From Arbacia lixula (taxonomy: Eukaryota > Echinodermata > Echinoidea > Arbacioida > Arbaciidae), in contig OZ022583.1 in NCBI GenBank assembly GCA_963669155.1, positions 4,726,658 to 4,790,657 of the forward strand: 64,000 bases of DNA, read 5' to 3'. Within the stretch, counting starts at the first letter, position 1; every line of letters starts with the position of its first letter. This document shows, piece after piece, positions 14,001 to 26,000 of the stretch. Below the pieces are notes generated by a model. That model was given only the letters and a program-made list of their open reading frames with translations, had not been told where the DNA came from and did not search any database. The translations under genes and the position numbers were made by a program.

Positions 14001-17000
14001 TATACTTCTGAAATATTTAATCATAAAAATATTTCTTTAGTTGTAGTAGGTTTTATATCAGAAGTTGTTTATAATATTCTTTAATTCGAAGAAGATGATA
14101 TTGGCTTGCTTATAGGAGATAGTATGGTAATTTATAAAGATTTGAAAATATTCTTCAGTACATATAGGAGGCCGTTTCAGTATTTTGAAAAAAATATTGT
14201 TAACACATACTTTACTGAAGTAGATATACAAGGGGACAGATATTATGCTTCAGTTTACCAGTGATTAGTTGTCTTTATGTAGCAGTCCATTTCTTTGTCT
14301 CTCTGTACTAAACAGAATGTTGCTCTATGAGGTTTGTGTTAAGCTCTGGTGCAGAAATATGTCATTGGTGTATTAATGGAATTATTTTGAACACAATCAT
14401 GAATGCAGTATTCTGCGTTTGTTTTGACAGTTCCTCTCCACATCATTTGGGCTGTCAGTGGTGTATGATGGGAATCAAAATGCTGAGATTTCCCTGAATC
14501 AAACCTACTTCAACAACACCTGTGGTTTGTGTGGAACTTTTGATGATGATAACAGCAACGAGTACAAGCTGAAAGATGGAAGTCAGGTACAGTATGAAAG
14601 ATATTAAAAGCAATGACATGTCAAGCAATGTTAAATTGTAATTCACTTCTAAAGATACTTTTGTTCTTGCCTGTTCTTGCATGGTATTAATATGCTATCA
14701 TTCTGCATGAACAAATCTTTGCTAAGAATATGCTGTAGTTAAATATAACAAGTATTTTTCCAAAATAGATATCTTCATGCATAACTTCTATTGATCACAT
14801 ATATTTGGAAGATGTCCATATAAGTAAACACATGCTGTATTTGCTGATGGTCAAATATGACCAGTTCAGACTAGTATCAGTATGTAATGATAGTGTTATG
14901 GGGTGCATGCATTGAATGAAGAGTCATAGAGCAGTGGAACATACCTTGAGCAACAAAGATTCAATATTCTTCTTTCATTGCCTCTTTGCAGACACCATAC
15001 CTGACAGTTTTTGCTCAAGACTGGGCGGTTGACCCTGATGCTTGCAATGGGGAGGCCACAGAGCCAGATGAGTGTGACAGTGATACTTATGATGACGCCT
15101 TGGACACGTGCTACGTATTCAGCTATCCAGATGGTTAGTGCCCTACAACTCTTCTTGGGCTAAAACATATCCTTTTTACATTGGGTTGTACCTTCAATGG
15201 CCCGCTACGTACTTGAAGTAAGCAGTGCAAGAATAACGATTGGCATGCAGCTAGTTGACCAGTTTTGTATTGTGAGCTAATAAGAATTTTGTTGCATCAC
15301 AATTATTTTTTTTAAAGACTGACAGAAGTTGTTTGGCAAAATCCTAATTCCTTGAAGTACTTCAAAAGCAAGCATGAGGAAGAGCTTGAATATAGATGGC
15401 TGATTATACACTACAGTGTCATTCATCTCGTAATAATAAATGCTTTCCCACGGCCCACGGAGAGAACAGTGCTTAGCTCACTGACAGGGCTACCCTGGTT
15501 AAAGAAGATGAAATAAAATGACATACAGTCAAAAGAAATTGCTATCACTAGGCTTCTGAGGACTGGGTATATTCCCATGTTTAACGGATTAAAGTCACAT
15601 GTAGGGAATTGTCCCGTTATGCTTATGCTTTACATATACATGTCTCCTTCTTTCCATGTACTAAGGCCCATTGGCGCCCTGCTTTGACTTTGTCTCACCC
15701 CGGGACCTATATGAGGACTGCCTCTATGACTATTGTGCCGTGGGCTCTGAGTTTGACGTCTGTGCCTACATCCAGAGCTATGTCCTGGCGTGCACTGAGG
15801 AGGGCATTGACCTCGGAGACTGGAGGTCAGAGGTCACAGAGTGTGGTAAGTGGTAAATCACCTCATCACCTTCTCATGTATTTATCATGGTAAGCCTTTC
15901 TAATGTATTCACAGCTGTCCCCCTATCTTGATATTAAAGTTTTAATCCATTTACTATGAGAATAATTACATTGTCTCACATACAAAAAGGGATATTTCAG
16001 TTTCAAAAGAAATAAATCTGACACTAGGTCTTGCCCTTTGGCTTTCTCATTCAATATTCCCCCTCCCCAGCATTGACATGTTCTGGAGGCAAGGTGTACG
16101 AGAGCATGGCAAGCCCCTGTCAGCCAGCCTGTGGCTTTCAGACCCTACCGGGCACCTGCTCCCGCCCTAACTACGACCAGTGCGTGTGCCCAGATGGCCT
16201 CCTGAAGGACGGGGACAGGTGCGTGGAGTCGGATAACTGTGGCTGCAACCTGGAGTATCAGGGAGAGATTGTGTACATTGAGGTACGTTGCGACAACCGT
16301 TATAGTATGAAAGAAATATTCACAGTAAAACACCATATGATGTTTTTTCCTGCTGGGAATAACTGTTCCATAATTCTGTACGACCAATACTCTATACATC
16401 AATTCTTCTTTTATTTCTTATCATCATTGAAACTCAGATTGATGCAGGATTTATTTTTTTCTCATAAAACACAACCCAATTCTTCTTTTTAAAATCATCA
16501 ATTCCTTATTCATGATTTACAGGCTGGAGGGACTTGGATCAGTGATTTGTGTGACCAACGTTGCTCCTGTGAAGCCAGCATCCTAACCTGTGACAGTAGT
16601 GAGTGTGGCCAATTTGAGGAGTGCGTACTCAAAGGAGGTAACCGGGACTGTTACTGCTTGGACAGGTTTACTCGAGATGATGAAGGCAGTTGTATCAGAG
16701 GTAGGTTTATTAAAGGGTATACCTAGATTTTTGTGAAAATTAAGTTTCTTGTTTCCCTGGCTATGTCTTTATTTTGAGAAGTGCTGTACTCAGGGTTGAA
16801 TATTTTTCAATCCTGCATGAAAACATAATGACATTGAGGGTTTGTCTGGATTTATGCTCACTATCAAGCTTTCTGCTCAGATATACTCAACAAAGCAGGC
16901 CATTAAATGAGAGTATATTTATTAATTGCCTCCATGCATCATCAGCATTTGCAATTTTAATTAGTATTACACAGTTGCACATTGATATCATGTATTGTGA

Positions 17001-20000
17001 TGATGTGGTAAATTGAAACAAAGCAAGGAAAACATGGTAATATACTATTATGACATTGATTTTCTTTCCTTTCTAACCCAGCCCCTGGCCAGTGCATGGT
17101 GTGGGGTGACCCTCATTATGTATTGTTTGATGGAGGCAGACATGACTTCCAGGGGGACTGTGAGTACACCCTGGTGCGCCCCTGCTCCACCCAAGACGGA
17201 GCCGTGGTGGACTTCCATGTGTGGGGTGACAATGTGAAGAACAGCCCCTCTGCCAGGGTCTCCTATCTGAGGAAGGTTGTGCTGGAGGTCAACGGCACCA
17301 GCTATGCCATACAGTCGGGCAACAAGATCCTTGTGAATGGTGCACAAAGGATTGCTCCCATTATACTGCCCAACGGCATCATGATCCGCACTAGCGGCGG
17401 ATACACAGTGAGGACAATTCTTGCAACAATTTCATTCATTTGATTTTAATCCTTGCTTTACTCAAATTTCAGAGTTGTAATTAAATAGTTTGATAAAAGA
17501 TACTGCTCTTGAGGGCATGGTTAGAACTTCAGGCATGAGGTGATTTCAGAACAATGCTATTATCATGAGGCCTGTGGCCTAGTGATAATAGCATTGTTTT
17601 GAGATCTCTGGGGGAAATATATTTCAACCATGTCCTGAATATCAGAGCGGCATATTACAGTACAAAAACATTGTGCCATCATGTTAGACATCTTGCCACA
17701 TACATGTTCTCTACAGTATTACACTGAAGTCTATGGATTTTTTATCATTGGTTGCACAAATGGTATAACACACAAACTCCCACAAGCTGGCTGCCGTTCA
17801 TAATGCAAATGCAACAGAAGTACTACTGCCTGCGATTTATGCAAATAAAAGTACTTTTGACTGTTATTCATGCAAGGTACTTTTTCTAGTAAAGTCAGAT
17901 CTACACTGTACATGTATGTAATGACTGTCAATCAATCAGGTTACATGATTATCAAGATGAGGTTTATGTTTTTCAAATATCTCTGCATCACTGCTTGTTG
18001 TTCTTGCCTTGTAGACCATTGAAACCTACTTTGGACTTACTCTGCGATATGATGGCTTTTCAACACTCTACCTTGATCTGTCCTTTTCATACTGGAACAA
18101 CACCTGTGGACTCTGTGGTACATTCGATGATGATCGAACGAATGAATTCAGGTTGCAAGATGGTACTTTGGTAAGTCTATGTCAACCAACTCTATTAATA
18201 TTATGTTTAACAAGTTGTTTATTTTTGTTCTGCATTGTTTTATATTAAGCTTTGTCTGTGCATGTTCAGGTAACTTTTGGGACAGTTTTGTCAGTCTTGG
18301 TGAGACAAGATATATTTAATGTTAAAGAGTAGTAGAAAAAAAATTGAGAGGTATGTGTAATTAAAATTGTGGCTGTGCTTTACAGGTTTAGACTTGGGAT
18401 CAATCTAATTACTCATAAACATTTATCTTGAATCTTTCCAGACACCCTATGAGAATGTCTTTGGGAATGACTGGGTGCTGGATGCCTATGAATGTGAGAC
18501 CGGTCTTGAGAGGCCTGTAGACAATTGTGAGGAGGATCCTGAAATACGAGCGGAGGTGGAGGATATCTGCTATGTCTTCATCAATCCCAATGGTAAGGAT
18601 AATACAGATGTTAAGGATAAGTGAATCGTTAACATTGGTGGTCATTTCTCAATGGGATCGTGAATGAGTGAATAGGAAGGTACGGGGTGTGAACTTTACA
18701 TCAGTTAAAGTAAACCTCAATGAAAGTATCATGTTTGTTATCAGACTCAATTTCTTTTTGTGATTTAAATGAACATGCCCAATTTCATAAGTATTCATAT
18801 AAGTCATATTACTATCATTATTACCTTGCCTTTTAAGTGAGTTAATCTTGTAAAGCAACATAAAGTGGTCTCAATTAAGGTAGCATATAGGGTAAAGTGG
18901 AATTGGCCACTTCTTGTAAGGATATTTTTTTTTGGGGGGTATGGGGCAATTTGATTATGTTGGCGGTCGCTTACTGGTGTGTCTCTCGGCACAGCATCTA
19001 ATCCACATTGCTGCTCCATACCTATGATAGAAATTTGGGGTGGTATTCCGAAATTCCTCTTATGTCCCCAAGTTAGGAGGTGCGTAAGAGAGCCTGAAAT
19101 TGGTATTCCAGAATATCCTCCTAGGACACTCTTGATGCAAATTAGAGAGGGTTTGACCTCACCCAGTGTGCATTTATTAGCCAAGTGAGGGAAGTGTTTC
19201 ATTTATGAAGAGCCAATCATAATTGCAACATCTCATCGGAACTTTCCCCTTGGTTTTATCCTAACTCTGTGGACGAGCAACTATGTACGCGCACATCAAT
19301 CATGTACACGCGTCTACGAAAATGAATGCTGCTCTTTCTTTTTTCATGTGTTATGAATGGCTGAGACACGGGGTGGCTCTCCTAAGTTTTCTCCTAAATA
19401 TTCTCGTAAATCCTCTAATATATGCATTCTGGAATACCAATCCTCCTAACTTTATGATTTGCATACATTTGCATAAAGATAGGAGAAAAGATATGAGGGG
19501 ACTTAGGAGAAATCTTAGGAGAGATTTTGGAATACCACTTGGGAGAAATCGTAGACTTAGGATAAGATTTCTTCTAAGTGAGCATTTCAGAATATCACCC
19601 TTGGACCAGGATGAGGTGTGTTGCTCATTCTTTAATAAGTACAATATCATCACCAGCCTCATTTTCTTGGTCATCGTGCATTCAGGTCCCCTTGGAGAAT
19701 GCCTGGACTTTGTGAATGAAGATGACTTCTACGATGCCTGCATCTTTGACCTATGTTATACTGACCCTGACAATGATGTAATCTGCAGCGCATTGCAAGA
19801 GTTTGTGCAGCAGTGTAGACAGGCTAACGCCCTTGTTGGCGATTGGAGGTCGACTGTCACCCAGTGCCGTAAGTCAGTGTGGATGTCATCACTTCCTTAG
19901 AATGATATGTATTTATATCATTTGTGTATGACATAGCAGGTAGCTTTGATGATATTGAAACTAGTAAAGTCACCCATGTAAGGATCTTGATGATTAATGT

Positions 20001-23000
20001 AATCATGCAATTGCTGTTGCATGTAATATTGATAAAGTCTTCAAAGGAAAGATGGAAAAAACTTGGATGTCTTCTGCACCTCTCCCCCATGAATCCAAAA
20101 ATCTGAAACAAATCCTTCATGTTTCTGTCACACTCTAACTAAAGCCACAATAAAATGGGGTAACTTTTCCAGAACATACTACCTAAAAACCTCTAAAACA
20201 ATCCATTTCAATGTAAAGAGGGCTTTCACAGCATTTCTTACCCCGGACATAGTTTGAGTGCCATTTACTATCAATCCAGTTAATAAATTGCATTGTGGTT
20301 CTGCAGTACAAACACTCAAACTACCTCAAAATATCTCTATGACAATCTATTTCAGTATGAATAAAGGCTTTCACTACATTGCTTGCCTCTGACAGCCTTT
20401 GAGTGCCCAGCTGACAGACTGTATGAGTTCTGTGGGAGTGCCTGCCATCCAAGCTGTGCTGAGCCTGATGCTGCATTAAACTGTACTCAGCCCTGCACCG
20501 AAACTTGTACCTGTAGAGATGGACTACTGGATGACGGAGGGAGCTGTGTAGAACCTCAGGACTGTGGCTGCACTCTTCCGGATGGAAGCTACATCTCAGT
20601 GAGTCTGGAATCAAGCTTTATTTTGGGGTGTCACTATTTAAGATTAAACTTTGCTTTGAGCTGAGAACTTCCAGACTTTGTAAAAACAATTGCAGAAGAA
20701 TTTGAGCTGACACGCATTTAGCATATTTTCATTTATTTACAAAATCAGATCTTATCCTTTGTGTTAAGTACTTCTTAGTCACACATTTGCAAAAAGATTT
20801 GAGTCAACACAAACATTTACACGCACATGCTCATGAGAAATGGATTATCAAATGATACATGTATTGACAAAAATAGGAAAGAAGTGCCAGAGAGACAAGG
20901 GGGAGTTTAATGCTTTGAGACAGATGAATGGTCACTTACATGTGTAATGACATCTGATTATAATTTGAGGGATATTGAAATATGTGCACCGCATGTAAGT
21001 AGAACGTACCGGAGCATTCTTGTTACTCTTTATCCCACAGGCTGGCATGAGCTGGGTGAGCGAGGACTGCTCCGAGACCTGTACCTGTTCCTTTGGCGCA
21101 GCTGCCTGTGAGTCCTACGGGTGCGGGGATTTCCAGGAGTGCACGCTGAAAGGCAGTATCAGAGACTGCTACTGCATTGACAAGTTCATGCTGGAAAATG
21201 ACCAGTGTGTCAGAGGTGGGTGTGCGAATACAGCATTGTCTGTTTGCAATTTGTATATGATTGAATATATTTTATTGAAAGTCATTCACAAATCTCAAAA
21301 TATATACAGTGAGATCTGTGTAGAGAGACTAGTCAAGGGAGACAAAAATGTGATCTTTAAGTCTCTTTATGTACAGGTTACTTTGATACAGGTTTAAAAG
21401 AGGATTAATTCACAACAATGCCATTATGCACCACACAAAGTTCTTTTCTCACAGAAGCTTCATGACTTATTAATGACACTATTAGTTCAGTTGCTAGTGG
21501 ATTTACAAATTTGATGCACAATGGGTATTGTATCGTTCTGAATTAATTATCTGACAAACACACATTTTGAGGTCCAAATCTGTTAAAAACATGAAAATTT
21601 CATTTGATAATCAACGGATTATACTTGTTGAAATGTCATAAATCCTGCTTCAGTCTAAAACAAGTTGACATCCTTTGACTTAATGATGTGTGAATTCCAG
21701 CTTGATTTAAGTGGGAACATGTATTTTTGATTATAATTAAAAAGTGTCATTTTTTTTTTGAACAGCTAGTGCTGTGCTGATAGTAAACCGTAAACAAGCA
21801 AGCTTGAGAATTTGTTCATTCCTTCTTAACTCAGCCCCTGGCCAGTGCACGGTGTGGGGTGACCCTCATTATGTATTGTTTGATGGAGGCAGACATGACT
21901 TCCAGGGGGACTGTGAGTACACCCTGGTGCGCCCCTGCTCCACCCAAGACGGAGCCGTGGTGGACTTCCATGTGTGGGGTGACAATGTGAAGAACAGCCC
22001 CTCCGCCAGGGTCTCCTATCTGAGGAAGGTTGTACTGGAGGTCAACGGCACCAGCTATGCCATACAGTCTGGCAACAAGATCCTTGTGAATGGTGCACAA
22101 AGGATTGCTCCCATTATACTGCCCAACGGCATCACGATCCGCACTAGCGGCGGATACACAGTGAGGACAATTCTTGCAACAATTTTATTGATTTGATTTT
22201 AATTCATGCTTTACTCAAATTTCAGAGTTTTAATTAATTTTTGTCTCGCCCACCGGAGGTGAAGGCGAGACTAAGGGATCCAAATGGCGTCCGTCCGTCG
22301 TCCGTCCGTCGTCCGTCCGTCGTCCGTCCGTCGTCCGTCCGTCGTCCGTCGTCCGTCCGTCGTCCGTCGTCCGTCCGTCGTCCGTCGTCCGTCGTCCGTC
22401 GTCCGTCACAAATGTTAAAGTTTACCTGCAAGACTCTCTTTTGACAAATAACTTCACATGGGTTGCTTGGATTACAACTTAACTTGGGTCATAGATGCAC
22501 TGGGGGTACCTTCATGTTATGGTACCGTTGGAGGTCACAGGATAAGGTCAAAGGTCATTTGAGGTCATACGTTAAAGTTTACCTGCAAGACTCTCTTTTG
22601 ACAAATAACTTCACATGGGTTGCTTGGATTACAACCTAACTTGGGTCATAGATGCACTGGGGGTACCTTCATGTTATGGTGCCGTTGGAGGTCACAGGAT
22701 AAGGTCAAAGGTCATTTGAGGTCATACGTTAAAGTTTACCTGCAAGACTCTCTTTTGACAAATAACTTCACATGGGTTGCTTGGATTACAACCTAACTTG
22801 GGTCATAGATGCACTGGGGATACCTTCATGTTATGGTACCGTTGGAGGTCACAGGATAAGGTCAAAGGTTATTTGAGGTCATACGTTAAAGTTTACCTGC
22901 AAGACTCTCTTTTGACAAATAACTTCACATGGGTTGCTTGGATTACAACCTAACTTGGGTCATAGATGCACCGGGGGTACCTTCATGTTATGGTGCCGTT

Positions 23001-26000
23001 GGAGGTCACAGGATAAGGTCAAAGGTCATTTGAGGTCATACGTTAAAGTTTACCTGCAAGACTCTCTTTTGACAAATAACTTCGCATAGGTTGCTTGGAT
23101 TACAACCTAACTTGGGTCATAGATGCACTAGGGGTACCTTCATGTTATGGTGCTGTTAGAGGTCACAGGATAAGGTCAAAGGTCATTTGAGGTCATACGT
23201 TAAAGTTTACCTGCAAGACTCTCTTTTGACAAATAACTTCACATAGGTTGCTTGGATTACAACCTAACTTGGGTCATAGATGCACTGGGGATACCTTCAT
23301 GTTATGGTACCGTTGGAGGTCACAGGATAAGGTCAAAGGTCATTTGAGGTCAGGGATACAATTCTTTTGCGTAGCAACGGAGATCGCGATATTTCTGGTT
23401 ATTTTCGCAAGTGGGCGAGACACAATATTGCTAATGCCTTGTTTGATAAAAGGAACTGCTCTTGAGGGCATGGTTAAAACTTCAGGCATGAGTTGATTTC
23501 AGAACAATGCTATTATCATGAGGCCTGTGGCCTGTGGCCTAGTGATGAAAGCATTGTTTTGAGATCACAAGGGGAAATATATTTCAACCACGTCCTGAAT
23601 ATCAGAGCAGTATATTACAGTACAAAAAGCGTTGTACCATCATGTTAGACATCTTGCCAGTATTACACTGAAGTCTATGGATCTTTGAGCATTGGCTTAA
23701 CAGACAAACTCCCACAAGTTGGCTGCCGTTCATAATGCAAATTAATGCAACAGAAGTCAATGACCGTCAATCAATCAGGTTACATGATTATCAAGATGAG
23801 GTTTATGTTCTTCAAATATCTCGGCATCACTACTTGTTGTTCTTGCCTTGTAGACCATTGAAACCTACTTTGGACTTACTCTGCGATATGATGGCTCTTC
23901 AACACTTAAACTTGACCTGTCCTTTTCATACTGGAACAACACCTGTGGACTCTGCGGTACATTCGATGATGATCGAACGAATGAATTCAGACTGCAAGAT
24001 GGTACTTTGGTAAGTCCAAAAATAATCGAGTAATTGCTTGAAAATACCTATTTCTTGTTCACATATCTCTTACATGATTGAATTAAGGTATCTTTTCTTG
24101 GCATTTCTTGGCATCCTCTGTTAGCATTCATGCTTGATTCGGCAATGAGAATGTAAAACAATGTATTCAGCCTCCACTTAATGCAATGTGAACTTTTTTC
24201 TTGTGAATGTGTTTTCTTGTATGTTAAGTTAGTGCTTTCTTGGTGTGAGCTCTTTGTATGTTGACATTAAGAATGTTTAATTGAATTGTTGCCAATACTG
24301 TGCGTATGCTACTATTAGTTGATTTTGTGAAATTCAATTTTAGATGTTTCATATTTTTATGCCTCTGCCACGATCTATCATGTGAGCAAAATAAATTACC
24401 ATATGTGTATGTTTTCATGTACAAATAGATGAATGAATACAATGCTTTGCAATGAAGAAGACTTGAAATCGCAAAGCACATTTTAAATTAAAGTTGGAGG
24501 CAATCACATTTTTTAGTATCACCATGGACATTATATGCCATTTTATGTGTGTCATGGCATATATTTGAATGATATCCTACCCATGATTGACAGAGGCCAT
24601 CTCAATTACTTATTGTACACCATTCATGAGGACTCCTTCATTGTAGAAATGAAAATGATGCTCGCTCAAACTCTTCAATTTTTTGATGAATTGATGCTCA
24701 AAGTGTTAAAAAGTACCATAATATATAAATGTACGCAGTGCTGGATTTTTACCATACTGTATCAAGATGCCCTTTGAGAATTTGTTTGGAATTGATGGGG
24801 TACTAAATGAGAGGAAATACATCATTGAATGGCCTGTTCTCTTGAAATGGTAGGAGTGGAGTATGTTTTAGATTCAGAAGTGAAATCTATGTCATAAATG
24901 TGTATTCTAATCTTTCCAGACACCCTATGAGAATGTGTTTGGGAATGACTGGGTGCTCGATGCTTACGAATGTGAGACCGGTCTTGAGAGGCCTGTAGAC
25001 AGATGTGAGGAGGATCCTGACATACGTCAGAGGGTGAACGATATCTGCTATGTCTTCATCAATCCCGATGGTGAGTATAAAGTCCTCTTTAAAATTCACG
25101 CTTTGATCATTGATACACATGTAACTTGGAAGCAAATTGCAAACAATGTAATGTACATGTAGAATACTGTTGTATGCCATCTTGTTTAATGTCATCATAT
25201 CATTGTGTGGAATACAGTTCCATTCTTCAAACAACTGTAGATGCATTTTCCTCATCCTTAATGTGTATATGTGTGTGTGTGTGTGCATGTGTGTGTGTGC
25301 ATTTGTGTGTATGTGTGTGTGTGTATGCTTGTATCTTTGTGTATGATACATGGCTGCTCCATATCTGTGACAGAAATGTAGACCAGGCAGGATGTACCTT
25401 AACTGATTCCGTGGGATGATGTATGTAGAAATGCTTGGCTTTCAAGAAAAATAATGCTAATTACAATGCTGATCTATCCTTCATGAATAAGAGATCATAA
25501 TCATCATTTTCTTGGTCATTGTGTATTAAGGTCCCCTTGGAGAATGCCTGGACTTTGTGAATGAAGATGATTTCTACGATGCCTGCATCTTTGACCTGTG
25601 TTATACTGACCCTGACAATGATGTAATCTGCAGCGCATTGCAAGAGTTTGTCCAGCAGTGCAGAGAGGCCAACGCCCTTGTTGGCGATTGGAGGTCAACT
25701 GTCACCCAGTGCCGTAAGTCAGTGTGGATGTCATCTACACAGAATATATAATAAGGACTTTAGTTCTAATAGTAATCACTTATTGAGTAGTATTGCTCAT
25801 AAAGATTTTTGATGATTATTGGAATGATACTGATATTGAAGATTTTATGCTGACACCAATGTTGTTGCAGCTTATAATGATAATTATCTTTTAAGCAGGA
25901 AGACAAAAACAGAGTCTGTTTCGTCCAAATCCTTCCTTCCACTCTCCATTGAATCTGTCCATCTGCCATTACATAATGCAAGTCATTTCATTATGGTTCT

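Larger units (their letters stand above)
22242..23422. mobile_element. Non-autonomous element with inverted ends and internal satellite
   Basis: Ends are perfect 12-bp inverted repeats: TGTCTCGCCCAC at 22242 and GTGGGCGAGACA at 23411. A second inverted pair, GTCTCGCC/GGCGAGAC, forms a hairpin at 22243-22271. Inside are a CCGTCCGTCGT microsatellite and six 157-bp tandem units. The paralogous A3 intron runs straight from ...TTTTAATTAA to GTTTGATAAAAG without it, so about 1.2 kb was inserted in A4 after the duplication. No coding capacity. The plan (hairpin end, microsatellite, tandem core) recalls pearl-like or Helitron-like elements of marine invertebrates, which is only a resemblance. Confidence 0.75.

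Noticed and set aside
19283..19900. A 205-codon open frame running into the A3 C8 exon
   Set aside because: Its first two thirds are the non-coding MITE-like element; only the end is the real C8 exon, entered by splicing at 19686.
22414..23355. Regular 157-bp repeats as a CRISPR array
   Set aside because: The units are contiguous with no spacers, lie in an animal intron, and contain no short repeat/variable spacer pattern.
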